Positions 1 to 12,305 of a stretch of DNA of 64,000 nt are shown here, one piece after another. Origin of the DNA: Citrus sinensis (taxonomy: Eukaryota > Streptophyta > Magnoliopsida > Sapindales > Rutaceae); assembly GCF_022201045.2 (NCBI RefSeq), contig NC_068557.1:5518001-5582000 (forward strand), in the 5' to 3' direction. The stretch's first letter is position 1; every line of letters starts with the position of its first letter. The translations under genes were made by a program, and so were the position numbers. The notes under the pieces were generated by a model. It did not search any database. It was not told the origin of the DNA and was given only the letters and a program-made list of their open reading frames with translations.

Positions 1-576
1 ATAATTACATAAACTCAAAGTTATCCTCATTTAATTAAGAAATAAAATCAATAAATTGACACATATCATTATTAGTTTGAATATTGTAGTAAATATATTT
101 TTAAAATTCATGTTAGTATTTGATAGAAATCATTATCAATTATTTTGAGGTAACAAAATAAAAGAAATAAATTAATAAAGTACAATTTTTTTTCTCTATT
201 ACCAATTATCATTGTATATTCACAATAAATAATATGTGTAGGTAAATTTCATTCAACGTTATGTTTTATTTTAGTCACTTGCATTGTTGTAAACTTTATT
301 CAATATTATATCTATTTTGGTCATTTGCATTATTACAACTAAACACATATATTTTTATAACAAAAATTTACTAAATGTTTATAACAAAAATTTACTAAAT
401 GTTTAACATATTTACTTGACAACTAGTTAATTTTACATCACAACTAAAAAGTATGGGTTAGTTGGTAATGATGTAGCTTTTAAAATAATTGTTGCTGAGT
501 TGTGCAATTATACTGTATAAATAATCAGTTGTGAAGATAATCAATTAAACGTTTAGTGAAATTTATTTTTAAAAAA

Positions 577-1109
577 GGGGTAAAAGCTCATTTAGTCCCT
601 ACATTTTAAGATTAGTATCCATTTAGTCCCTATATTTTTTAAAATGCCTCGAAACATCCTCGCCGTTAAAGTATTGATACCCCTAATATTACTTTTTTAT
701 TTCTTTTGGCTTACTTTTACAATATTACCCTTTTATAATAATTTTTTTGTTTGGACATTAATAAAAAGAAAATAATTAAATTATCAATTTAACCCTAAAA
801 AATTATATTAATTTTTTTTTCAAACACCATTTGCACACTTGGTAGTTTGCATACAATTTTTGACAATTAAAAATTAATATTAAAATTTTTTTAGGGGTAA
901 ATTGGTAATTTAATTATTTTCTTTTTATTAATGTCCAAACAAAAATTTATTATAAAAGGGTAATATTGTAAAAGTAAGCCGAAAGAAATAAAAGGTTATG
1001 GTAGGGGTATCAATACTTTAATGACAGGGATGTTTCGAGGTATTTTTAAAAATATGGGGACTAAATAGATACTAATCTTAAAATATAGGGACTAAATGAG
1101 CTTTTACCC
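577..1109. mobile_element. Mutator-like foldback MITE, 533 bp, with very long inverted arms
   Basis: The element begins GGGGTAAAAGCTCATTTAG and ends with the inverse, CTAAATGAGCTTTTACCC. The two arms stay near-complementary for about 260 bp each, so almost the whole element is one imperfect hairpin. It is flanked by a perfect 9-bp repeat TTTAAAAAA (568-576 and 1110-1118), the size expected of Mutator-superfamily target duplications. There is no coding capacity. The flanks are A/T homopolymer-like, so the duplication is slightly weaker evidence than in a complex site. Confidence 0.8.
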
Positions 1110-1405
1110 TTTAAAAAAGTATTGCGGGTTTAAAATATAAGAATATAAATTACTAAAATGAATATAATATTGAATAAAATTTATTTACACATTTATAAAC
1201 ATGTATATGAATTTTTTTTATTGTATGTATATAATAATTGATAGTTAAAATAAATATTTTTATATTATTAATTTTATTTTTTTATCTTGTTATCTCGATA
1301 TAATTGACGATAATAATAACATATTTAAATTTAATGATTTTATATACTAATTAGTAAAGATAATTTTAGATTTTTATAATATATATGAAGATATATATAA
1401 AGTTG

Positions 1406-1546
1406 GGGCAAAACTATGTTGCAACAGTAGTATGGTATCACAGTTGCAACCAGCCATTGGATCTATAATTATACAATTGTATTTGCAAGATCCAATGGCT
1501 GAAAGCAACAGTGGTACCGTACCACTGTTGCAACATAGCTGGACCC
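1406..1546. mobile_element. Mutator-like MITE, 141 bp (copy 1)
   Basis: The inverted ends are GGGCAAAACTATGTTGCAAC and, read inward from the other side, GGGTCCAGCTATGTTGCAAC. Similarity runs about 59 bp into each side, to the shared CAGCCATTGGATCT. A perfect 9-bp target duplication ATAAAGTTG lies at 1397-1405 and 1547-1555. A diverged relative of exactly the same length is at 48399-48539. Confidence 0.85.
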
Positions 1547-1746
1547 ATAAAGTTGTACCCAATTATAAAATTAATATTCAAAATCAAATTTTAAAAAGTT
1601 ATTCTTTCTTTACTTTTTGAAATTTATTAGAGGATGAGATGATTTTACCAAAAATAAATTTTAAAAAATTAACCAAACACTAAATCAACTTAATTCTTCA
1701 AAATCACTTTTCACCCTTCTAAAAATAATTCCAAACGAGCCTTAGG

Positions 1747-3512
1747 ACTCTTACCTTTTTTGTTTTAACTTTAATTTAAACCCACACGTGCTTAATTTTA
1801 AAAGCTAAAATATTAGAAAACTTACCATTCACTTGATGTTTTTTAAAAAGTACAAGAAAGTTTTGAAGGGCAATGCAAAGGCTATTTTGAATTTTGATGA
1901 GTTATATACAATGAGATATTCGACATGTCTCAATTAGAACATGAACATGGGCCTAAGAGGCGGTACGTGTGGGCATACCCAACTGGATGTATTAAGCGAA
2001 AGCTCATTCTGTCTGTTTACACCCACACCCAGTCCCAACAAACAAATTGTATTCAAACCAAAAATCTTATCAAATAATAAAACGTTAAATGTCGAATTTA
2101 ACTTTTTTATTTTTTGCGTGCACCCAAATTGAATCTTTTGGTGGATCTTCACAAAGAATATGACAATAGATATAAAAAAAAAAATTGAGTTGGAAGCTAT
2201 CCAAACATTTTTAACGACAAGCGGTTTTTTGATGAATTTTGAATGACAAAGAGAGAAATGAACAATTTATTGAAACAACAGTATTGCTCATTAATTTTCT
2301 CATTAAAATTGCTATAAGCAATGTACAAATTTGCACATCCTCATGAAATTAAATTTTGGATCTGGCCTGATTTGAGATGCATTATTCTATTAATGATTTG
2401 GTCCTATGTGTGCATTAATAACAATCTTACACGCATAGTTATCTAATAGCTTTCAATTACGCAAGTTCACAACATTGTAAAAAGTATAAACTTTGAATCC
2501 TAGTCCTAGGATATTATTTATTTATTTCAATCATCTTATACATACATTTTAAAATACACCTAAGATACCACATTAGTTATAATACGAGTAAATGATATTT
2601 GCAATGTGTGTATTTATTTTGAAAAATAATTCTACAAGTGATAGTTGTATTAAATTCAATTACATATGTAATACATTCGGTCAATACTATTAAGAATAAA
2701 TGCTTGTTTTATCCTTATATTTTGACTTAAGATTCGGTTTAGTCTTTATTTTTTAAAAATCACCTTAAGACACCCATATTGTTAAATATATTATGTTCCT
2801 ACCCTTAATTGTTATTTCTTTTTTTTTACAACAATACCCTTACAACAATATTATTGGGAATATAAATGAAAAGAAAAAATATTAATTCATAAAAAAACCT
2901 TAAAAATAAAATAAAAATTGATACAAATTTTTTATGTTATTATTTTACTCTTAGGATTAATTTGGTAAATTAAATTTTTATATACAATTATTGTAAAATT
3001 GTTGCATAGATATTAAACATTACTTTAGGTTGGTTGACATTAATTTATTTATAAATAATTATTAGCAAGATTGTTGTAAATGTACAAAAATATTAGATCT
3101 TTCCTACTTATATTTATTGGTTAATTTGCTCATAAATAATTATTACTTAATTTCTGATTATTTTTTTTTATAGATAACTTAAATATTGTCAAGCATACTG
3201 TTGTTAAGGTATTATTGTAAAAGTAGAGAAAAAAGTGAGGGCCAAAATGCAACATATTTAATAATATGAAGTATATTGAGATTTTTTTTTTAACAATATA
3301 AGAACTAAAGTACTAAACGAAAATTTACCAAATATTAACTATTTAAGTTAGAATAGTATCTCCAAGAGTAGTTAGAATAAAATTCTTGCAAGCATATTCT
3401 CTTCCGCATAAGAGAATTTTCTAATTAATCCAAGGCAAGCAAGGAGATTTATTGAAATATTAAGTAAAAGGAGTAGAAATACATTCTGGGAGGACATAGT
3501 GAACCTTACCCT
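1747..3512. other. Intergenic, no gene seen; degenerate inverted repeat at about 2700-3340
   Basis: No open reading frame here looks like a real gene. Between about 2700 and 3340 the two sides resemble each other in inverse: a left side with TTTTATCCTTATATTTTGACTTAAG and CAACAATACCCTTAC, and a right side with GTATTATTGTAAAAGTAGAG and AAGAACTAAAGTACTAAACG. The layout is like the element at 577-1109, and it may be an older, decayed relative. Confidence 0.4.
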
Positions 3513-4393
3513 TAGGGATGGCAATTGCGCCCGCAAACACACAAACCTGCTCAAACCCGCTCGTTGTGGATAATTTTGCGGGTTGCGGACGGGTTTGGTA
3601 TTACAAATTGAAACCCGCACTTGGATGCGGGTGGGTTTGGTATTACTCCAATATCCGGCGGATACCCACATGGATATCCACTAGACCCGCAATCTTTTTT
3701 TAAAATAATTTTAATTAAAAAATATTTAAATCTAAAAAATATATAAAGAAAATAATGCAATTATGCAAAGTGCTAAATAACCTAAGTGTTTTTGTATGGT
3801 CTTTTTTTTTTTAACTTAATGCATGAATTATTTCATTATTATAATTTTTTTCTTTGAATTAATATTTGAAAAGTATTATTCTTTGGAAAATATTAATCTT
3901 AATCATTATTGTAGGCATCATGTTGGATGGGTGCTAATAATGGTGAATGAAATGAATATATTGTCTTGGAGCTTGTGTTGAATGATAATATGAAATATAA
4001 TTGTTATTTTTATATATTAGTTTGCGATTTTTTTAAAGGATTTGTGTATTTTATACTTAAATTTGAGAAATTGTTATGGATTGATGTTGAAATTTTAATT
4101 TTTCATTTACATTGGTTTAATTTAAAATTGAGTATGTTATGTGGAATTTGAGGTTATTATTATAAATTTATATATTGAATATTTGTGATTTTAAATGTAA
4201 AAACCTGTAAAAAATTTATTGGATACCATTGCGGGTTTGATAATTGTCAGAACCCGTAACGAATGAGTTTTTTTAAAAAAATTAAAACTCACTGCGGGTT
4301 GCGGGTGAATTTAATAATTTAAATTTTGTGCAGATTTAAATTTAATAATGATAAACTCACTGTGGGTGTGGGTGGCACCCATTGCCATGCCTA
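3513..4393. mobile_element. Non-autonomous hAT element, 881 bp
   Basis: The termini are TAGGGATGGCAATTGCG and, inverted, TAGGCATGGCAATGGGTGCC. A perfect 8-bp target duplication CTTACCCT lies at 3505-3512 and 4394-4401, the size typical of the hAT superfamily. The subterminal zones carry repeated GCGGGTT-type motifs in both orientations, as hAT transposase-binding regions do, and the centre is AT-rich. No transposase reading frame is present. A second element with the same terminal motif is at 15161-16158. Confidence 0.88.
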
Positions 4394-4401
4394 CTTACCC
4401 T

Positions 4402-6954
4402 TAAAAGAATATTTAGCACCAACAAAAAGAAAGGAGAAGAAAACCCATCCACACAATTCTTAAAAAAGGACTCTCACGAACAAAGCTTTAGGAACGTACC
4501 TCGACCTCGAGTGGGGATTGTAGCTTCACGCAAACTTTTGACTTTGAAACTACAGTCACAAAATCATTTGCCAAATCCGGCCTCTCGCACGAGGAGTTGT
4601 CATAATTCACACGAGAGCCCATTGATCCTTGACAATTATTATTATTTGGTTTATTTTTTTTTTATATAAATGAAAATTGATTAAAATCACTTGAATATAT
4701 TACGTTCGTCCGTTTTTCAATTTTTGCACGCAATTCATCTCTCAAAAACAAAGGGAGAGAGCAGTCCTTTTCCTCGTTATTAAATTGACTTTCTTTTTCT
4801 TTAATTCTTTAATTGTTCGAGTCTTTTTCTTGACCCTTAAACTTATCCAAGTTGAATGACAATTGCGTTGTTAGCTTTGAGGTTACTATGTGATATTTTC
4901 TTCATAAATAAGTTCTAGATACGGAATCAACAAGAGAACTACCCAACAGATAACATTAAAAAGAAAAAAGAAAAAGAGAAGAGTAGGAATTTAAGATTAT
5001 GACGCAGCAAAGAACAATTAATTAATTCCAAGCACATGCATATACGTACATATGTGAATAGAACTTATTGACATGTCTCGTACTTAATTTTACTCTTTGA
5101 AAATTGGAAGACGTTCCTTGCTGAACAACGACTCTTATTCTCTTAATCTCATGTCACGTATTTCACAACGTATTCATCATCACTTCACATGTTAACAAGT
5201 AGTGGTCATCCATCGTTTTGCCTAACAATGCTCCTTTTTTGGCATAGTTGACTCATCTCAATCATCCATCCTCCAATTAAAAACTCCCAAAATAATTTTT
5301 GAAACGCTCATCCTTTGGAGATTTTATAGAGCATGATCCTTGAGTTTTCTTAAGGTATATGCATTACAAGCATGTACTTATAACAAGTAACATTTATTTA
5401 TTTATTTATTTTATTGGGCTCTCAGTGGCTTAAATGAATGATTTTTAAACAGTTTTCTTTAGTTAATCGCCGAGTTCGAATAGGGATTAAATTTTTTTAG
5501 CTTCATCAAGCCCTATCTTTTTTCTATATAAAAAAAAAGGTTACATTTTAATTTTCAAAGTTTCACATTAAATTTGTCGGTCGAATTCTACAGTATTTAT
5601 TGCGAGTTGACTTGATATTCTGATACAATGTTGATATCTTTGCTGCCGGCCGATCAATCTCATCCTCGTGTTTGTTATGTTAGTTAAGACTTCTAAGAAA
5701 TGCATCAATGGTTTTACCGAGGCTATTGCTTATGAAGCATTACAAGTAATTATCGGCTGGTTCGAATGAGCTTGAATTGGACTAGCTAGCGGGCTTAGAT
5801 AAGGCGTTCGTGCATGTTAATTAACATGCGCTTGCTTTCATCTCCATCTTTTGACGGATCGATGGAAAATTATTAAAAGCACTTATTATTACGCACACAC
5901 ATTTCCCACGTTGTCATTTGTGTGGAATCATCTAAATGGCCGACCCATCATGTGATTTTTCCTAATCCTTCACATGAGATAATTTTTTTATTTTTTTTTT
6001 GCACATAAAACATGTGACTGAATGAATGTGTGGCTGAGAAATAAGACTGTTCCTTTAGAGTATGACTTGTGAGTAGCATTGAAAGCTCCCAAAGCGACGC
6101 CCTCTTTTATCGTTTCCCATATATGACAGTGCACAATCCGATGAAATGAAGCTTCTATTTATCTTTTCACTCCTTCATTTGAATAAGTTGGTTGCTTACA
6201 ATAAAGTCAATGTTCGGTACTCTGTGAATGCAATATCTAGTGCATTGTCAATTTTCATCTCATCAATAAATATTCCCTCCACTCTTCCATTTGTATCACA
6301 TGCCAAAATTCTTTAACACATTATTGCATGATAAATGCCGCGATTATGAGTCGTTAATACAATGCTTAAATGATGATAATCATCGCAACATTAAGAATGA
6401 GGGTGATTAATCTAAAGAGAACCATGTGGTAACATGTTAGATAAGTGGGTGAGTTTTTGACGAGCATGTGAAGAGATTGCTTACGGCCAGTGCAAGTGTT
6501 AATTAGCCGATCACGTCGGAGTTCAGTTTTGCATGGACATGCACAAAAATAGGTATTATTTAAAAGCTTTAATGTGAAGTGCCAAAAATAGTTAGCTTGT
6601 CCGTCTAGGTGGCGAACGGTTATTGGTTTCCTTTGGTAACTTGTATGGCTATGCATGCATCTATTTTCATGTCACATGTGCATGTCCAAGTACCTTGACA
6701 ATTTGTTATTTCACAATTATGTTACAGTGTAACACTTATTGATTATTACTGATACTACTTTTTTTTTTATTAAGACTAATAATTAACACAGTATCAAAAT
6801 GTCATTCAACCTAGAAATACTCTGTTTAATCGGGATTAAAATTATTTATTTTATTAATTATATTTTTGAAACCTTAGTGATGAGGCTCTCTATCCTCTTA
6901 AAACACACAATGTTAAGTTTTCTCATCACTGTATATAAGTGGGATGCTATATAA

Positions 6955-6989
<35 letters not shown>

Positions 6990-7132
6990 ATCTGCTATAT
7001 CAACACATATATATATAAGGTCCTATATATTACAAGCCATAGATATAACTAAAGATAAAAGTTTAAGCCCCGCTAATATTATAAGGATCCAAAATCATAA
7101 CTCGAACCCATGCATATAAATAATCATGATGC
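4402..7132. other. Intergenic between hAT element and MYB 3' end
   Basis: No supported gene. The stretch around 5415-5530 has a weak tRNA-like look (CTCAGTGGCTTAAATG, then GAGTTCGAATAGG before an A-rich tail) and could be an old SINE, but no target duplication was found. An AT dinucleotide run sits at 6959-6987. Confidence 0.4.
6959..6987. repeat. (AT)n microsatellite
   Basis: An uninterrupted AT dinucleotide run of about 29 bp, downstream of the MYB gene and close to its likely polyadenylation region. Confidence 0.9.
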
Positions 7133-9462
7133 TTAATCCCCGTTATATAACCAGAGATCCTCCATACTCCAGTAGTTTTCATTAACTTCAGAAGGAATAG
7201 GTGCCATATTATCTAATGGAAAAGCTTGATGAGGATCCATATTATTGTTTAATGGATATTGTGGTGCTGAATAATCTTCCACCGTGTATGCAGCAGTGGA
7301 CATTTGGCTTGAGCTTGCTTGCTCATTGGCCTCTGAACTTTGCCCTGAAAATGTTTCTGCTTGCTTAATTTGCTTCTGGATTCTGGTTCTCCAAAAATTC
7401 TTAATTTCATTGTCGGTCCTTCCTGGTAGATGCTTTGCAATTTTGGACCACCTACATCAAGTCGAGTAATTTGTGACAAATAATAACCGAATTATTATTT
7501 TGCTAAATGACATATATTTGAATTATTAAACTTTTGATTAAGAGGGTGTGTAATAAGTTGTCATACAACCAAATACACCGATTTATTTTTCTCAGATAAA
7601 AGGTTAGATTAAGAGAGAATTCTGATATGTGTGTAACAGTTATGCACTTAGACTAGTAACCAATATGAAAAGTAAAAACAAAAAAAATTGTCCGCACGTG
7701 TTGGTGGGTTGGGGGGGCGGAGAAGATTAGGATCCTCCTCATTTACCTTATTAAGCTGAATCAGTTCACGGTATAAAATATTCTTGTAAGTATTGCCTGA
7801 TGAAAATTAAATCCCATTTCCGCTCAAGAGAATTTTTTTTTCCATGGTTGAAAAAAAAAATTCCCAATTTTAATTTATTTAAAACTACCGAATAAGACTG
7901 GGGATGCAAAAAAATATATATCGAGCCAAGTGCGAGAAGATATTTTGATCATCTAAAACGAAAAAAAAAAAAAAAATAGGCAGTACTTTTGTGGCGAACC
8001 CTAATCTTATGGGGAGTAATAGACACCCTAGCTAATTAATAAAAGAAATGGACTTTGCCCCAGAGAGCCGAAGCAATATGGCCTGCGTCCGCTTCAAAAC
8101 AAAAGTAAAAGAGCTTCTCTTTAACATGTGATGTATTAAAATGGGTTCTGCCTTAAAGAGAAAAGTTTCATTGCCAATTTTTTTTTTTATTTGGTGACTT
8201 CACAAATCCAAAACGAATAGCTAGCTGTAATATTAGGTATCCAGAGCATTCAGAGTCTTTCCAAAATTTTGGAATTTATTACTAAAAAAATACCTATAAT
8301 ATTAGATAGATAGATATAAGAAGTTTTAGATAATCATTTATTATTTACTTAATTTTTTTATAAGAAAATTGTGTATCATATGAGTCGGGAGCCATCATCC
8401 TTCATGGATCTCACTCCAAAATAGCACATGATTGCAATGATGACAGCCGTCGATACATGAGAGGAAAAGACAGAGATGTCATTTTTATTTTTTTTTAAAA
8501 TACGTGTTTATGATATTAATTTTGAAAAAAAAAATTGTAATAAAGCTTCAGCACCCTTAATTACAATTGCTGTGATTTTTTGTTTTTTTCAATGGATCTG
8601 ATGGTTTTGCCCCAGGATCACCATGGATAGAATAAGAGAGAGGCTGACAGCAAAATCATGTTTGCACCGTTTTAAAGCAAAATTTCTATCATCCACTCTT
8701 GAAAAAAAAAATATTCAATGTTTTATAGATCTATAAAGATCTTTTATGGAGAAAATTAATAGAATTTGGTAGCCATCAAAATTAAAAAACAAGTCATGTG
8801 AAATGATTTTATCTTGGGCATGTGCATCAATTTGTTTTTAGCGGCCATGAATTAATAACACAAATTTTCTCTTTGGCTCTCTCATATGGAGGACTTGATC
8901 GAGGACAAAAAAGGGTCTCTGAAAAGTGTACTTCTCAATCAAAACTCTATAAAAATCTAAATTTGAAATCTGAAATTAAACCCGTCCAACAATAAAGAAA
9001 AAAACTGAGGGGTTGGTAGAAAGAAGCAGCCAAAATTTATACCTGTTGTCTTGTATATATATACTAACCTGTTTCCCCACTTGGCATGAAGCTCCATGAT
9101 CAAAAGCTGCTCCTCTGGTGTAATATTCCCCCTCTTAACGTCCGGTCGGAGATAGTTCAGCCACCTGAGCCGGCAACTCTTTCCGGTACGTTTTAGGCCT
9201 ACCAAAAAACATAACCAAAAATAAGGTGGATTTAATTCACAGGCGTAACCCCCAAAAAGGGAAAAGAAAAAAAAATTCTATATTTTCTTTTTCTTGCGCG
9301 CTAAGTTTCCAAAAATTTCTAAATACCAGCTGCTTTAGCAAGTGAGTTCCAGACGCCTTCGCCGTGATTTGCTATATAGTTGATGAGGATCAAGTCTTCT
9401 TCCATGGTCCATGGCCCCTTTCGGACTTCAGCTTCTTGAGAATTGCATGGAGTTTTATCCAT
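7133..9462 (-). CDS. MYB24-like: R2R3-MYB transcription factor, subgroup 19 (MYB21/24/57-like)
   Basis: A nuclear DNA-binding regulator. Known members of this subgroup act downstream of jasmonate and gibberellin in stamen, petal and nectary development; that role is inferred here from family. There are three exons: 9327-9462, 9069-9198 and 7133-7451, giving 194 residues. The start [18 protein letters not shown] leads directly into repeat R2, and no upstream in-frame Met is available. R2 spans about residues 14-65 and R3 about 66-117, with the regularly spaced tryptophans (in R3 the first is replaced, as is usual). The motif [19 protein letters not shown] and the invariant [10 protein letters not shown] are present. 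The C-terminal tail is short and ends in NYWSMEDLW, the activation motif diagnostic of subgroup 19. Intron phases (1 and 2) sit at the positions conserved in plant R2R3-MYBs. Intron 2 is long (1617 bp). No defect is seen. Confidence 0.93.
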
Positions 9463-9590
9463 CTCTTAATTTACATAGAGAAATTAAGAGGAGGAGAAGA
9501 AGAAGAAGAAGAAGAAGAAAGAAGAGGAAGAGAAAGGTTGTGTAAAAATTCATAAATGAAAGAATGAGATAGCTGCGGGTTTTATAGAGT
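9463..9590 (-). promoter_or_regulatory. MYB 5' leader with CTT repeat and TATA box
   Basis: Read on the minus strand, TATAAAA lies at 9580-9586, 118 nt upstream of the MYB start codon, a plausible core promoter. Between it and the ATG is a CTT/CTC-rich microsatellite (9488-9535), a common feature of plant 5' leaders. The transcription start itself cannot be seen. Confidence 0.55.
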
Positions 9591-11116
9591 GAGTCTAAGA
9601 TAATTATTGATATTAATTGACTCGCTAATCAACAGAATTATAACATAAATTCTAACCTAATTATATCTTAATGACTATACATACATGCATGATAAACCCT
9701 AACTACATGATGACTGCATGCATTACGACGTACGACAAATTATAATTTCTTTAGGGTTAATATTTTTTCCACCTATACACGCCGTTTCCTTTACGTGTCA
9801 CGGAATATATAATTCGACATATGCATAAATAATTTCAAGTACTTCTTTAAAAAAAAATGAAAATAAAAGGTGGAAAAATATATACGGCTGGGCTCCATTG
9901 CGTCATAAATATAATTCTAAATTTCTCAAAATATGAGTTAAAATAAAACACGAAATAAAACATAATTAAATAAAACAAAACACAATTAAAAAAGTGTGCG
10001 TTGTGAAATTTCACGAGATTTAATAAGGCTTTTAAAAACTTAACTCAGTGCTGTAATATTAATTATCGCATGCATGGCGACAACAATATACCATATCTAC
10101 ATATACGCTTCGAAGTTTTTTCTTATTCAAAGTTATTCAACTGTAATTTATTCTTGAACCATATGCCTGTAGAAATACAATAAAAATGTACGTAAAATAA
10201 TCATAATCAACGCGAACAAGGGGTTGACAAATCAAGGGTCTGTTAACAGCTACTTAATTGCGTGTGCCCTAAATCCTAACAATAATATTAGACCGTAGAA
10301 TTAATGTAGATTATAGAACGCTTGCATCTTATGGATTCACCAATGAATAATTGCATCTTATGGATTGATCGACGTAGTATTTAATGCATGATCGTCGCAA
10401 GAGCACACCCGGGAGTGCTTATTGAGCGGGGCTATATATAATGCTATCACAGGGTTCATAAGCACTCTTAAGGCTTGATTTGATAGTGAGGTGGAATGGA
10501 TAAAAAGTGATAGCTGTTGTTGTGGAATAAAAATGTTTTCTAATTGTTAAGGGAGAAGCTACAAGGTATAATGTTAAAATGAAATTAAGACTCTTTCCTA
10601 ATCTAAGCTCTCTTGAGTTTTAAAAATATCATGATATGTGTTGTTTAGTGATCAATAATGTTAGGAATACTAACATTTGAGTCTCAAGTTGGGTCATAAT
10701 ACTATGCGTCGCTCATCTCTTAAATGAATGCCACATGATTGAGATTCAAATTAGTTGGGACTTAGATTTTATGATGTCAAGTATTGTTCTTCAATGTGTG
10801 GGTAGGGTTTAATTTCATTATCTATTTTTATTTATTAACCACCAATCACCACTTAAATTTTCACTAGGTACAAAATCTGATCATGAGAGAATTTTGATTA
10901 GTTAAAATGTTTTGTTTGATGGATGTTTTGGTAAATAACAATATAGAGATATTATTCATTTATATTTAACTAATCAACTAATTTTACTTACAAAATTCCA
11001 ATCATTTTTTTAATATTTGTATACTTTTGTAAATATTTAATTAATCAAATAATATGTTTATCTGCATAATTTGATTAAAATAATTAATCAAATAATTTTT
11101 TAACCGAAAAATTACA

Positions 11117-11168
<52 letters not shown>

Positions 11169-12092
11169 AATACATTTCCTACGAAGCTGAAAAAGCCAAC
11201 ATGATCATTATTGACTAGAAGCCTCACAATTTCCTTTCTTTTTAAATAATAAGTAATGAATATTAATAAAATGATTGTCATAAGTAATAAAACAATGATG
11301 TTGCTTAATTACATAAAAGGTAAATATAATTTTTTTTTGTAATATATTGTCAAACATCATATCATATGGTGTTTATATTAAAAATATTAGAAAGAAAAGG
11401 TTCTATTTTGAGGCCTACGAAGTAAAGCGAAAAAAAAGGAATCCGGAAAGGATTGAACACTGGCAGATTTCATCCAACTTGAAGCTAATTATCTCATGTT
11501 TCAATCACTTAAGCGGAAATAAATCTTGTATCGTCTCTATTAATTATTAAGTTAATCATCTCATAGCCCCATAATTTAGCATAATTCTTGAAATTTTACG
11601 TAATGATGAATAAATAATATGAGTGTGGGTGCGAACTAATTTAGTTGATAAGATTTCTTAAGTTAAAATAAAAATTAATTAAATATTTAAATAGTAACCA
11701 TTGAAACTAGGATTTGGTTTTTGCTTTGGCAGTTATCAACTCCTGATAAATATTTGGCATAGACCTCCCCATACCAAATTTAAGCTAACACCCCCATAAT
11801 GACCCTATCTCCTCTCTACAATCATTTGAGGGCTGAGTTTGGGGATCTCTTAACATTAAAATGAATTTCCGTTGATACTTAATCCTCTATTAATTTTTGA
11901 AAAAATAATTAATTTAAAAATTCATATTTCATTATTGGTTCTGACCTTAATTTAATCAAATTATGTATTTGTCCATTTCAAAAATTATAATAAAAGCTTA
12001 TATTAAACTAAAGCATAACTGTTTGTTTAAAAAAATAACAACATAAGTAGCCAATAGCTAATTACTAAATAGTACTAATATATCATAATTAC
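9591..12092. other. Intergenic upstream of MYB, with a (GT)23 microsatellite
   Basis: No supported gene. The only strong feature is the GT run at 11119-11164. Short reading frames over it encode His-Thr repeats and are artefacts. Confidence 0.6.
11119..11164. repeat. (GT)23 microsatellite
   Basis: A perfect GT dinucleotide array of 46 bp. Confidence 0.97.
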
Positions 12093-12305
12093 CACTACAA
12101 GAAAAACGATTATTTTCAAGGGCGAATAACTTCGAAAATACATAAATGTCCTTGAAAAAAGTTATTTCTAAGAAATTCATACCATCAACCGTCGTCGTAT
12201 TAAGTAAAAAAAAAAACATAATTTCCAATGTTGAAGAAAAAAAATCTATTTTAAACAGAATTACAGTCGGAAATAACGTCAACTGCCCTCGGAAATAATC
12301 ATTAA
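12093..12305 (+). mobile_element. Solo CACTA-type transposon terminus
   Basis: The sequence CACTACAAGAAAAACG at 12093 is the signature end of the En/Spm (CACTA) superfamily. It is followed by short repeated motifs of the form CGGAAATAA or CGAAAATA in both orientations, as in CACTA subterminal regions. No matching inverted end (CTTGTAGTG) was found nearby and there is no transposase, so this is a truncated remnant. The right limit is approximate. Confidence 0.55.

Larger units (their letters stand above)
1..1745. repeat. Old AT-rich dispersed repeat in inverted arrangement, hosting two MITEs
   Basis: The stretch 1-430 resembles the plus-strand sequence around 48940-49260. The stretch from 1745 back to about 440 resembles 48750-49390 on the opposite strand. 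The shared landmarks are a terminus reading GGCTCGTTTGGAATTA or close to it, a TATCAATTATTATATACA block, and a block near CTAAACGTTTAATT followed by CTTCACAA. So two diverged copies appear to lie tail to tail and were later interrupted by the elements at 577-1109 and 1406-1546. The family is not recognised. The boundaries are approximate because the comparison was made by eye. Confidence 0.45.

Noticed and set aside
6366..6656. 96-codon minus-strand frame
   Set aside because: No family features; it lies in AT-rich intergenic DNA downstream of the MYB gene.
11084..11281. Open frame with a His-Thr repeat
   Set aside because: It is a translation of the GT microsatellite.
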